NCBI GenBank assembly: GCA_029532415.1
Contig: JAQOTA010000059.1
Location: 806,001 to 870,000, forward strand
Direction: 5' to 3'
Length of the DNA stretch: 64,000 nt
Source of the DNA: Marasmius tenuissimus
Lineage: Eukaryota; Basidiomycota; Agaricomycetes; Agaricales; Marasmiaceae
The position numbers were made by a program, and so were the translations under genes. The notes beneath the pieces are model-generated. The model had not been told where the DNA came from, did not search any database, and was given only the letters and a program-made list of their open reading frames with translations. Positions 23,275 to 34,070 of the stretch are shown piece after piece. The stretch's first letter is position 1, and every line of letters begins with the position of its first letter.

Positions 23275-24180
23275 ATGTCAAGGTCCTTGGACTTGAGAAT
23301 CTCAGAAACCGATCTCGCAAACATGTGAGTTCGAATCATCTTCAAAGGCGAGACTTATCACCAAACTATATTGCCAACAGACGCGAACTATTGTCGAGAT
23401 CGTCATCTCAGGCCATCAAGGCGGATTCGAAGGTCTTACCCCGAGTGGCAGGCCGTACTCCTGTCGTCGCTTTCAAGAGTGAGTTCAATGTGCCATCGTC
23501 TGCTTCGTATCCTATCCGGCTTATATTTACTCATCCAGAGCTCGTGATCGAAGGTCTACCCGCAGAAAGTTAAACTATCACAAATGCCAGTATCGTCATT
23601 GGTTACGGTCCCGTACGCCATCGAATTAACCTCAAGCATGAGCCTTGGACCTCAAGGTGGATTTACCGAGGCAATGTCCAAATGTACGTAGGCGTTAGGA
23701 GCCGAACAGTAGAAATTAGATGTGGTTCTAAGTTGAAACCTAGGTGGCTTGACGAAGATTCGGAAGACATCCCGAACGTTTCATTCGACCTTTGGTGTAC
23801 TCGCAAGAAATTTATGTTCCTCGAGAAGGCTTACAACGTAGCCTCGTTGCAAGTGGACGTGGATCAGCTCAAGGCTCTCGAGGAGTTATCCGTGTCGGTA
23901 TGTTCGGCCTCTACTTCCGTAGCCACGCGAGCTCATGTCAAGCACGGTAGGCGCTGTCACTGAAGGCCTCAAAGATGCCTTTGCAGGCAAGCCCGAAGCT
24001 CAGTGCTATCCGGCCAAAGGGTGCAGACAAGCCACAGAACGTCTTTCTATCAATCGAGGTCGAGAGGGAGTTCCAGATTGATATCGAGATCAGGGAATGT
24101 GCGTTTGTCTCAATCCTTCCGTGATTCAGCCAGAATGAGAGCTACGGTCGCGTTTTCATGTAGTTACGTATGTTGTATCT
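23275..24180 (+). pseudogene. decayed hypothetical gene, family copy 1
   Basis: An ATG at 23275 is followed by a GTGAGT intron after 16 codons and a frame through FNVPSSASYPIRLIFTHPEL and VIEGLPAES. An in-frame TAA then interrupts it. Beyond the stop the same frame continues plausibly for over 100 residues (ASIVIGYGPVRHRINLK..., VEIRCGSKLKPRWL..., FDLWCTRKKFMFLEKAY). A further block, PKLSAIRPKGADKPQ, appears in another frame after a likely intron. The protein has no recognised domain. Related sequence occurs at 30761-31262 (duplicate) and 63131-63464 (diverged), so it is a small local family. An unrecognised intron removing the TAA cannot be fully excluded. Confidence 0.5.
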
Positions 24181-25606
24181 CACCAGAAAATATGTACATA
24201 GATTCTGATCAATCACGAGTGATTACAGTGTTCGTGAGGTGACACGAATAAGTGGAGTTAATATGAGGGTTCCTGAACAGCCGGGCTGTGCATGAGCACT
24301 TGTGAGCAGCTGTGAGGCTCAGGCCAGTTCATAAGCGCTCGCGAGCATCTCTGAGTCTCATAGCTGCTCATCAATGCTCAGGAACAGCTCTGAGGCTTAC
24401 GGCTGCTTCATCAACGTCCATACCATGACCCGATGTGATCCTTCCAGGCCGAAATTCAAGGATGCAAGCACCCGGCACTCGATTTTCCCCTGGGCGTTAG
24501 ACGAAATGGAACTCGCGTTAGCCATATCCCGGGAACGCGGGCTGCACAGCCACCTCATCCCGCTCTTGTATCGCAACAACCATCAACACCTTGCCCTTGC
24601 CCTCGCCGTAGTCAACTTTGTCACTGGATGTTCAACAGCACACTACCGCTATTGTTGCTATAAACCTTGATGAATACCCCTTTGCCCAGGATGGCTCCAT
24701 ACTGCAAGTTGTTGGGTCGACTGTGAAGATGCAAGGTATCTTTCACCTCAAGGAAAAATAGGCGGCTTGAAAACTGGCACGACGTACATGGGATCTTCTT
24801 GAAGACAAAGAGTGGACTATAATGAAGGACAGGTATGCGCATCCTTCTGTTCTTGTCTGACTGTCTAATGAACTTCCTCTGACGAGAATCACCCAGAGTC
24901 TGGAGATAACGTCGAACGCACACTTTAGAAACGTGATCAAAAGGTCCGTGCACCACCGACGTCATGATGAAGCTGGCGGGCTGGGACTACCGTTTATAGG
25001 CAAGGAAAGACGGCGCACGGACCATCCCCAAGATATATAAATACCTGCCCGTTCCCTACATACTTATCCCCCGTCCTCAGGATCCTTCCCCCCCTCGTTC
25101 TTCTTATCAACTGTGTGGACACTATCTATCAGAAGTATGTTAACATGTCAGAGGTATGTTCTAGCTTTTTGAATGTCTCGATGAGTCACACCTTGCTGAC
25201 TATTCCCACTGCAGCAGGACGACACGAACGGATGTGATAGACTGGAAGGTTGAATACGCTGAGTACTGTCGATAATTAGACTGCGTGTATTCAGCTAGTT
25301 TAGCTGCATATTAGTTAGGTAGTCACAATCAATGTACTAATATTGTTTTGTATTTCTATAATTTTTTTTTGTTCCCTTTCGCAGTCTGTTCATGTGCGAA
25401 TGTGAGAAAAGCTGAGTTCACGGAAGCTCAGGAACATTGATATGCTCATGAGCACTGCGAGCCTCGCAGTGCTCACGAGGGCACACAAGAAACGAGGTGT
25501 CCCGTATTCACTTGTGAGCCGTCCCGAGGCTCACAATGCTCATGACCGCTCACGAGCGATTTGGGCGTTCATGAGCGGTCAGAATCTAGCGACATTTATT
25601 CTGGTG
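24181..25606. mobile_element. 1426-bp non-autonomous DNA transposon with TIRs
   Basis: The element begins CACCAGAAAATATGT and ends with the inverse of CACCAGAATAAATGT, so 13 of 15 terminal bases match as inverted repeats. It is flanked by a 2-bp CT duplication (24179-24180 and 25607-25608). Unit B, the tandem duplicate, has the uninterrupted target at about 31260, which proves insertion or precise loss. Subterminal regions (about 24270-24410 and 25425-25585) are packed with short GCTCATGAGC- and TGTGAGGCTC-like motifs in both orientations, as expected for transposase-binding subterminal repeats. A CAC start with a 2-bp target duplication recalls CACTA-type elements, but no transposase is encoded, so the superfamily is uncertain. 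Confidence 0.8.
25028..25253 (+). promoter_or_regulatory. promoter and tiny spliced ORF inside the transposon
   Basis: Inside the 24181-25606 element, GATATATAAATACC is followed by a CT-rich leader and ATG at 25145. The frame MSE then meets a consensus GTATGT intron (25154-25214, CTGCAG acceptor) and continues QDDTNGCDRLEG to a stop at 25251-25253. This gives 15 residues. The regulatory layout looks genuine while the product is minimal. That suggests a captured host promoter and first exons, or a leader peptide. Confidence 0.35.
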
Positions 25607-25937
25607 CTTACTTTGTTCGGATGAGGGTTTCGATGTGAAGAGCAATTGAATTGAATCCAAAAGTCTCGCTAAATATGCGTTCAACGCACGTACACACTCG
25701 ACACTTCAGTGGCCCTAGGGGGCCTAAACCACGTCTTAACTTCGAAGGTCATTCCTCTCGAGCTGAAGTGATTGTAATTACATGTTAGATAGTCAGCTAT
25801 TGTTACAGATCCACTGATAACGCCCAGCATACCATCCGCAGCAATAATTAAAAATGAAAGTAAGATATGTTGATGTACAATCGCAATCGTGGTGGGCCGC
25901 ATGTAACATGGTACGGGAAGGGAATCGAATATGAGGG

Positions 25938-27791
25938 TCAAATCCGCGATCCCGGTCCTCTAACGGGTGGTTTATAGGGACCATTCAGCGGTTCGTCCCC
26001 CCGCCTCGACCTAGTACGAGGGCCCTCAGACCCTCCGTCGGTGAGCGCGTCCTGCTTCCGCTTCTTCCCCTTTGTCTGAGACCTAGTATCCATCTGCTTA
26101 GTGCTAGTCCTGGATTTCGCGTCAGCTCTCGATCCAGCAGGCCGTGAAGGGGTGTCTGGGTCGGTACGAGCCGCTCTACTCCTTCGCTTGTGCGCTCTCT
26201 TGTCCCGTTCATTTGCCTCTTCTCCGAGTTTGGGAGGTGCGGCAGGCGTCTCGTCCGATACAATCCACCGGTATAGATCAAGAGCTTGCGTCAAGAGATC
26301 ATCGTGATCTGGATCCCGGACGAATGCGCCAATGCTGAACTCTTCGTCAGGAAATTTCGCTTGGAAACGAGCGGCGAGCGTGGCTAGAAACTCGCCGACG
26401 TTGAACAACACGAAGAAAGGGTCTTGAGAGAGCCAAAAGATTTCGTTGGTATCGTAATTCAACGGATTGATCTTCCTGTCATGGTCAGGGTTGATGCGAA
26501 CTTTCTGGTGCTTCTTCTGATGTTTGAATGTCTCGGCGGGGGCTCGTTTTGAAGCGCTTTCGTGTACCTAAAGAAGCAAGTAAGAGTGAGTCACTGTTTC
26601 TTTGGTGGACATGAGAACCTTGGTACTGACGGGTTTGAGAGGCATATCGAAGGGCTTGATCCGAACCTTGAAGCGACAAGAGCTTGTTTCATCATCCAGT
26701 ACTTGCGTCTCGGGTTCCTTGAACCCGTCCTCGACGTGAAGACGGGATATTCTGTAGTCCTCGGTGCACAAGATACCTACCACCCGGTAAGGCCAATTTG
26801 CCGGAGGAAAGCGCTTTTGAATCTTCAGCTTGCATTCAAGTTTCGGAGTAGAGAACAGGAGTGCTTACAGTGCGCCGTGGTTTGAGTTCTTCGGTAATCG
26901 CCTTGTGATATTGCTCTAAGGTGATTTTGTGCTCGTGATATTTTTGGCGTAGTTTATAAAGCGCCTGCAAGTACGTCTCCATGGCGGTCATCGTCTGACT
27001 GTCGGGGACAATCTTGATGAGCCCAGTATCGACGGCCCAGTGAATGTGAGAAGCAACTAGGGACGAAGGTGAGTGCTCTGTTTGAGTCGCCAATTCTTGA
27101 TACGCACGAATCCAAAGGTTCAAAGAGGAGTGTATGTTGATCAATTCTTCGCCGATGGCCTCCATGAGCATCCTCAACTGTACAAGTAGACGTAGTCAGG
27201 CCCCTGTCTAGCTCAGAAAAAAGAACAACTCACGATCTCGGGTTCGCTTGAGATTGGAAGTACGTGGCAAAGATGCAAGGCGCACGATCCCAAGGTGAGG
27301 CTTCCAAGCCCACCATAAAGATGCATAGCGGCCAGTTTGTGAAAGACGGTGGGCTTGTCGAATGCTCTTCCTATTGCCCAGATCTGTGGCGTCGGATCGA
27401 AAGTCTGAGTCTCGTCTTTCTTCCGTTTGTTCTGAATGGGGGTAGTAGAAGTATTCGGAGGCTGATTGAGTGTCCCAGACCCTGAGGGTGAGGCGTTCGT
27501 TGGATGGATGTTCTGCCCCGCCAGAGGCACCCGACTTTCGGTCTCAGCGGTTGGCTGATCATCGACATCGTCTACCAGCGGCATCTTTCCGGGATATGAG
27601 AGCTCGATGTCATCCAATGCACTAGGTTCTTGGTCTATAGCAGCATCTGAGGTAACGTCTGGAGGAGGGTATACAAATGCCGACGGTGTGAACAACGAGA
27701 AGGTGCTTGACTTGCTGCCGGCGCCCCGAAGTGGAGAGTCTTCCAAGAGCTCTGAAGCTTCTGCGGAGAATGGAGGGAGTTCAGCATCCAT
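25938..27791 (-). CDS. unknown protein, divergent pair A, left gene
   Basis: Exons 27791-27234, 27177-27108, 27056-26869, 26813-26631 and 26567-25938 give an intact 542-residue frame. The N-terminal 130 residues are acidic and Pro/Ser-rich and begin MDAELPPFSAEASELLEDSP. A helical middle follows (DKPTVFHKLAAMHLYGGLGSL, then TYLQALYKLRQKYHEH). A folded-looking block then contains WPYRVVGILCTEDYRISRL and FWLSQDPFFVLFNVGEFLATL. The last 90 residues are very basic (KRAHKRRSRAAR, KGKKRKQD), suggesting nuclear or nucleic-acid contact. I recognise no family. The start is set at the ATG conserved with the duplicate at 33474, with a TATATAAG-type box about 50 bp upstream (27838-27847). It is divergent from the gene at 28409. 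Confidence 0.65.
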
Positions 27792-28408
27792 CGCGAGGAA
27801 GATTGATGGGGATTCGACTTCACCATCAGTAGTCTGTCTTATATATGTGGTGCTGTATCGGTCAAAGCAACCAGTGCCTAGTTTAATGAAGAAGCAGGTT
27901 GAGATTTCATTGTCCCGAACACAATAAGGTTGCAACCACAATAGCACAAGTCGAACTTTTCGAGAAACAAAAAGATGTTGAGAAGACTGGTAAGTAGGGC
28001 GTGATTCGTCCATACAAGGGTTCCTTGAGTAACCGGATAGCCTCAACTTCCTTGTAGATCAAACTCATCCGAATGGGAGTTTTTTTTTGGGAATGAGTAG
28101 GCTGTGATTCTGAGGGCATTGAAGCTTGAACTTCTTTGCTCAGCTTGTAACTTCAAACTTCGAGGTATCCGTGGAGAATATCTCGAGAAAATGTCTGATC
28201 TGCTACCGCATTGTGGCTTGACAGGGAACTTGCGTAAGTAGCAGATGCCAGATAGCTGAGGGACCCGAGTAAACTGTAACAGTCCCTGACTCGGTCTCGT
28301 GCTGCCTCGTGATCGCGAAGTTGGATGTGTGATAAGTCACGCGCATGTCACAGATCTCCATTCAACCGTGAACTCCCACCACCACCCCATTAACTCTTGC
28401 TCCGCTTC

Positions 28409-29619
28409 ATGTATTCCCTGGAAGACATTACAACCAGCTCAGATGGAACGGTCGAGTTAGAAATGCTTAGATTGGTCGAATGTCGCAACGTTCATCCTAT
28501 GGTGCGTCTATGCGGGCTTGAATGGTTGACACTCCCTATCTAACTGCATTTGTCTCCTGTGCATAGCAAGTTCATCGTTTTGAGTGGGCTTTTGGCTTGG
28601 ACTGGGCAGGATTCAAGGTCGATAGTGCCACCAATACGATTTCCGGTACGTGTCGTTTGAATTTCGAACAACTCGAAGAGTGTCAGACTGACTGGGACCT
28701 CCACTTTACAGGACACAAAGATCTCATCCATTATCTCAAACAACAAAAGATTGCGTTCACACCTATGCCACCCACTCTCAACAAGGCGCTCTCCATGATG
28801 GAAAAGAACAAATTAGTGTCTTCAACAGACGGCCGCCAACGATTCGAGGTGCGCGTCCTCAACCACTTAGTATTACTTGCGCTGAGTTAACAACAGGAAT
28901 TTGGCAACGGCCCCTGGGAATATGTTCTGTTTCCGATTGATAATGGGCGCGACGCGTTACCTCCCTTGTTTCACCGCTCGCCTGACGGATCTACAACACC
29001 ACTTCATCTCGACGCATCTGACCCCAAGAGCCTTCCCCGTTTCAAGTCCATGGTTCATCCCCTTGTCGTGATCTTGCATAGAAAGCTCAATCATATTGGC
29101 CGAGATCAAGTTGACCCTTCTATACTGGACTACGTGTTTCGACCAATGCAGAAGCTCATGATTCGGTGGCCGACTTGGACAAATAACCGTTTCGTACCGC
29201 AACCTACTTCCCCGAAACGGAAACGACCTGGCGCTCACCCGCCGTGTCCTTGCTTAGACTGCTCCAAGTCGGAGCACAGTGATCACTCGAGCTCCTCAGA
29301 CGGCTCATCGAGCATCAGCTCAGGGAGCTCCGACGATTCAGAGTCATGGCGCGATCCAGACCCCGTGAAAGAAGTCACCAAGCACGACCCTCGAATCGAA
29401 TCTTGGTCTCGTCAGACGGAGGCACCCTCTGATCGCGCCGCGTCCGACCCAGTTCTCGAGCAATATTCGCGGGAAGTATCACGACCTACTGCGGAAGTTC
29501 TAGCGCGATTAGATGAGGCGATGGGGCTGCGCTATGAACGGTTGAAGCTCATTCTTGACTCGAAGCCTGCTCGTTCTGACAGGAGATCAAGAGCGAGCAA
29601 ACGGTCGAGAAGGAGCTGA
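28409..29619 (+). CDS. unknown protein, divergent pair A, right gene
   Basis: Exons 28409-28501, 28567-28645, 28712-28848 and 28897-29619 encode an intact 343-residue protein. An N-terminal folded region (VHRFEWAFGLDW, then HKDLIHYLKQQKIAFTP and FGNGPWEYVLFPI) is followed by MVHPLVVILHRKL. A Ser/Asp-rich linker (SSSSDGSSSISSGSSDD) and an Arg/Ser-rich tail complete it. The order HRFEWAFGL, WEYVLFP, HPLVVILHRKL faintly recalls an expanded, uncharacterised Agaricomycete family. This is a weak impression and no function follows. The 617 bp between this start and that of the left gene must contain both promoters. The duplicate at 34071-35237 keeps the same four-exon structure. Confidence 0.65.
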
Positions 29620-30116
29620 ACTAGTCAATTTGTCTACTCGCGTCTACATCTACGTTTTCTTCCATATTTTTGACCATCATTATTCATCTTGCATTCGTCG
29701 CATTTCGGAAACACTGTATCATTACCACCATCGCTTTCGTCTTCATTGCACTACCATAGGTATAGGTACTCACTTGACAGCTCCCCGTAGCATCTGTATC
29801 GAATAGAACTCACAATCAAAATCAAGTACGGATTGATTTATTTTTGTGTAGCGACCTCCAGACATGATGCATAATGAACCAATGAGACCGAACGAAGGCG
29901 AAGTGTTCCGTTTCCGTACATTTGTCCTGTTGGCTGTAGTGGTTCTTGACCAACCATTCAGATTGTCGGCTCAGTCGAACACAAGGTCGGGTCGAGAGTA
30001 GCAGAAAAGAGATATTACATTCGTACTCGAAACTCAGGTACATTAGGTAGGAAAGCAATATACAAAGCCCAGTAAACATCTAGCCAGCAATCCCGTGTGT
30101 TGGTCAATATTCAGAT

Positions 30117-30758
30117 TTACTTCGACAAGGGAGTGATAAGGGCAGAAATGGGAGGAGTAAAGAAGTATTCTCCGCCGCGGGACACGATGAAATCTGAACA
30201 TTCTCCGTTAGTTTTGGGGCGTACTGCAAATTATGGATAGCGCTGACCTGTCTTCATTGTGATCGTCCTGTTCCAATCGGTGAAGTCGAGACCTTTGATA
30301 GGTCGGGGTGTGTTTTGAGTCTTTCCGTCGGTCTGGAGGTAGCCCACAATGGGGTCAGAACCCTGCATACACTGCATAAGTATGGACACTAGGACAATCG
30401 GGGTGATCAACTCACAGGGTCATTTCGACCAGTGGGGAACCTAATGAAATCATTAGATCCAGGGAGAGTCAGTGATGAGAAGGAACTTACGAAGGACTGT
30501 TGACCATATTTATCTGCATGTGTACGAAACCGTCTTCGATGTTAGATTGGTATGCGACTGAACGAGCGAGCATGTTAGTAACTTCGAAGTTCGAGGAAAC
30601 AATGCACACTGATACCCACCGAAAGCCATGCGGCCACGTTCGAGTGCGGGGTCCTCAGAGGTTGTCTCCTTAGACTGTTCGTTGGGGGTGACTAAAAATT
30701 ACTGTCAGCTTCGAGCACTTCACGACAAGGAGAGAAGCGCACCTTCGTCTCCGTAAGG
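30117..30758 (-). pseudogene. DyP peroxidase 3' fragment
   Basis: This matches exons 10 to 6 and the last bases of exon 5 of the DyP gene at 35720-37750. It then stops abruptly at the tandem-duplication junction at 30758. Exons 1-4 and most of exon 5 are absent: the signal peptide, the catalytic Asp motif GWIDG and the proximal His. It therefore cannot encode a peroxidase. The intron positions of the parent are preserved, so it arose by DNA duplication and not from a transcript. Roughly one base in ten differs from the intact gene, judged by eye. Confidence 0.85.
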
Positions 30759-30760
30759 CC

Positions 30761-31262
30761 AAATGTACGTAGGCGTTAGGAGCCGAACAGTAGAAATTAG
30801 ATGTGGTTCTAAGTTGAAACCTAGGTGGCTTGACGAAGATTCGGAAGACATCCCGAATGTTTCATTCGACCTTTGGTGTACTCGCAAGAAATTTATGCTC
30901 CTCGAGAAGGCTTACAACGTAGCCTCGTTGCAAGTGGACGTGGATTAGCTCAAGGCTCTCGAGGAGTTATCCGTGTCGGTATGTTCGGCCTCTACTTCCA
31001 TAGCCACGCGAGCTCATGTCAAGCACGGTAGGCGCTGTCACTGAAGGCCTCAAAGATGCCTTTGCAGGCAAGCCCGAAGCTCAGTGCTATCCGGCCAAAG
31101 GGTGCAGACAAGCCACAGAACGTCTTTCTATCAATCGAGGTCGAGAGGGAGTTCCAGATTGATATCGAGATCAGGGAATGTGCGTTTGTCTCAATCCTTC
31201 CGTGATTCAGCCAGAATGAGAGCTACGGTCGCGTTTTCATGTAGTTACGTGTGTTGTATCTT
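30761..31262 (+). pseudogene. decayed hypothetical gene, duplicated fragment
   Basis: This is a near-identical copy of 23680-24180 that starts abruptly at the duplication junction, so its 5' exons are missing. It carries its own extra nonsense change: the codon CAG after DVD in copy 1 is TAG here. It is therefore a fragment without coding capacity. Its 3' end runs into TTACTTTGTTCGG, the intact target of the transposon found in unit A. Confidence 0.75.
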
Positions 31263-31595
31263 ACTTTGTTCGGATGAGGGTTTCGATGTGAAGAGCAATT
31301 GAATTGAATCCAAAAGTCTCGCTAAATATGCGTTCAACGCACGTACACACTCGACACTTCAGTGGCCCTAGGGGGCCTAAACCACGTCTTAACTTCGAAG
31401 ATCATTCCTCTCGAGCTGAAGTGATTGTAATTACATGTTAGATAGTCAGCTATTGTTACAGATCCACCGATAACGCCCAGCATACCATCCGCAGCGATAA
31501 TTAAAAATGAAAGTAAGATATGTCGATGTACAATCGCAATCGTGGTGGGCCGCATGTAGCATGGTAGGCTATGGGGAGGGAATCGAATATGAGGG

Positions 31596-33474
31596 TCATA
31601 TCCGCGATCCCGGTCCTCTAGTGGGTGGCTTATAGGGACCATTAAGCGGTTCGTCCCCCCGCCTCGACCTAGTACGAGGGCCCTCAGACCCTCCGTCGGT
31701 GAGCGCGTCCTGCTTCCGCTTCTTCCCCTTTGCCTGAGACCTAGTATCCATCTGCCTAGTGCTAGCCCTGGATTTCGCGTCAGCTCTCGATCCAGCAGGC
31801 CGCGAAGGGGTGTCTGGGTCGGTACGAGCCGCTCTACTCCTCCGCTTGTGCGCTCTCTTGTCCCGTTCATTCATCTCTTCTCCGACCTTGGGAGGTGCGG
31901 CAGGTGTCTCGTCCGACACAATCCAGTTGTAGAGGTCGAGAGCTTGCGTCAGGAGATGAACGTGGTCTGGGTCCCGGACGAAGGCGCCAATGCTGAATTC
32001 TTCGCCCCTGAATTTCGCTTCGAACCGTTTTGATAGCGCGGCCAGGAATTCACCGACGTTGAACAGTACGAAAAAAGGGTCTTGAGAAAGCCAGAAAACT
32101 TCGCGCGGATCGTAGTTCAACGGATTGATTTTCCTGTCGTCATCAGGATTGGTATGGACTTTCTGGTGCTTGTTCTGGTATTTGAATGTCTCGGCGGGAG
32201 ATCGTTTTGAAGAGCTTTCTTGTAGCTGAAAGAACAAGTAGGACGTTAGTCTATCGTCTGAAGGAGAGACAAGTTGCGACCTACACAACTAACGGCTCTA
32301 AGGGGTGTATCAAAAGGCTTGATACGAACCTTAAAGCGACAAGGGCTGGTTTCATCGTCCAGTACTTGTGGCTCGGGCTCCTTGAAGTCGTCGTCGACGC
32401 GGAGACGGGAAATTCTGTAATTCTCGGCACATAAGACACCTACGACCCGGTAAGGCCAGTTTGCTGGAGGAAAACGCTTTCGAATCATGAGGTCGGGTTC
32501 AAATGTCGAAGTGGTAGGAGTGCTCACAACGCGTCGTGGCTTGAGCTCCTCGGCAAGTGCCTTGTGATACTGCTCTAAGTCAATCTCTTGCTCGTGATAT
32601 CTCCGCCGCAGCTCATAGAGCGCCTGCAGGTACGTCCTCATGGCCTTCATGGTCTGGATGTCGGGTACGATCTTGATTAGTCCGGTATCGACGGCCCAGT
32701 GAACGTGAGAAGCAACTATCAGGGCAAAGATGAGTGATCTGTTCGTGTTGCCAATTCCTGGTACGCACGAATCCAGAGGTTCAGAGAGGAATGGATGTTA
32801 ATCAATTCTTCGCCGATGGCTTCCATTAGCATTTTCAGCTATGGGACAAGCCACAGTCACCGTTAGGCTACTATCTCTTCAGCCCAGAGGACATAACAAC
32901 TCACCATCTCCGGTTCACTTGCGACTGGAAGTACGTGACAAAGATGCAAGGCGCACGATAGCAAAGTGAGGCTACCAAGTCCACCGTATATGTGCATAGA
33001 AGCAAGCTTGTGGAAGACAGTGGGCTTGTCAAATGCTCTCCCTGTCGCCCAGACTTGCGGCGTCGGATCAAAAATCTGAGTTTCGTCTGTCCTCCGCTTG
33101 TTTTGGGTAGGTGTAGCAGAGACGATATTCTGAGGAGGCTGAGATAACCTAGAGCCTGAGGGTGAGAGGTCATTTGTAAGAACGTTCTGCCCTGGCATCG
33201 GCCCCTGACTTTCGACGTCGGCGTTTGGCTGATAATCCTCCGCGAGAGGCATCTTGGGATATGCGAGCTCGATATCGTCGAATGCACTAGGTTCCTCGTC
33301 TGTAGCAGCATCTGAGTTGACGTCTGGAGGGGGGTATACAAATGCCGACGGTGTAAACATTGAGAAGGTTCCTGGCTTGTTGGTAGGGCCTTGAAGTGAG
33401 TCCCGGGAGCCGAGGGGCGAATCTTCCAAGAGCTCCGAAGCTCCAGCAGAAAACGGGGGGAGATTAGCATCCAT
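31596..33474 (-). CDS. unknown protein, divergent pair B, left gene
   Basis: Exons 33474-32905, 32838-32769, 32715-32528, 32476-32294 and 32225-31596 give an intact 546-residue protein, paralogous over its full length to 25938-27791. Intron positions are identical. The second intron is 53 nt here and 51 nt in the paralog, so both frames stay open although intron lengths differ. This is good evidence that the exons are under coding constraint. Differences concentrate in the N-terminal acidic region, while the FWLSQDPFFVLFNVGEFLA block and the basic tail are conserved. A TATATAAG-type box lies at 33518-33527. No known domain is recognised. Confidence 0.65.
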
Positions 33475-34070
33475 GGCGAGGTGGAGCGACAGAGGTTCGA
33501 GTTCACCCATCAATACTCTTATATATGTGGTGTGTATCGGTCAAAGCCATAGCCTAGTCTAATGAAAGAAGTAGGATTCTATTGTCCCGGATACAATAAG
33601 GTTGCGACCACAGCATAAGTCTTGATCTCACCAATGAGAAACAAAGAAAAGGTGAAGAAGGCTGAGAGTTGGAGTGCGGCTTTGAGGCAGGGATTGCTGC
33701 GTGAGTAAGCGCATGAACTTCAGCGGGCAGGTAGGCGGCCTGGCATAAGCTTAAAGCACCTCTGATTGTAAACCGATGCCGTGTCATCCGAGTTCCAGTG
33801 GGACCGTTGCGGAAGGGGTCTGTGATCAGAGTCTTGGACATTGCATCTTGGATCTCAGGATCCATGAGGTTATGATAGCGATATTTCGAAGAACTCGAGA
33901 GATGAAGCAAAACAATGGAAAAGTTTCGAAAACTGCCAACCTGGGTCCTGTGCTGACCCTGAGGTTGATGGTCTCGTGATCGCGAAGTTGGTGAGTCACG
34001 CGAATGTCACAGACCTTCATTGAACCGTGATTCCAACCACCATCACCCCCGCTACCTCTCGCTGTACTTC

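Larger units (their letters stand above)
23678..30758 (+). repeat. tandem duplication unit A
   Basis: This is the left unit of a direct tandem duplication. It runs from CCAAATGTACG in the decayed gene to the last bases of DyP exon 5 (CTCCGTAAGG). Its content in order is a decayed gene fragment, a DNA element insertion (24181-25606), a minus-strand unknown gene, a plus-strand unknown gene and the DyP 3' end. Without the insertion and its 2-bp duplication it is about 5.65 kb, matching unit B at about 5.6 kb. The junction at 30758/30759 shows at most a few bases of microhomology. Confidence 0.85.

Noticed and set aside
32716..32768. Apparent 2-bp frameshift between the paralogous left genes
   Set aside because: The length difference (53 versus 51 nt) falls inside an intron with a GTGCGT donor and a TAG acceptor in both copies.
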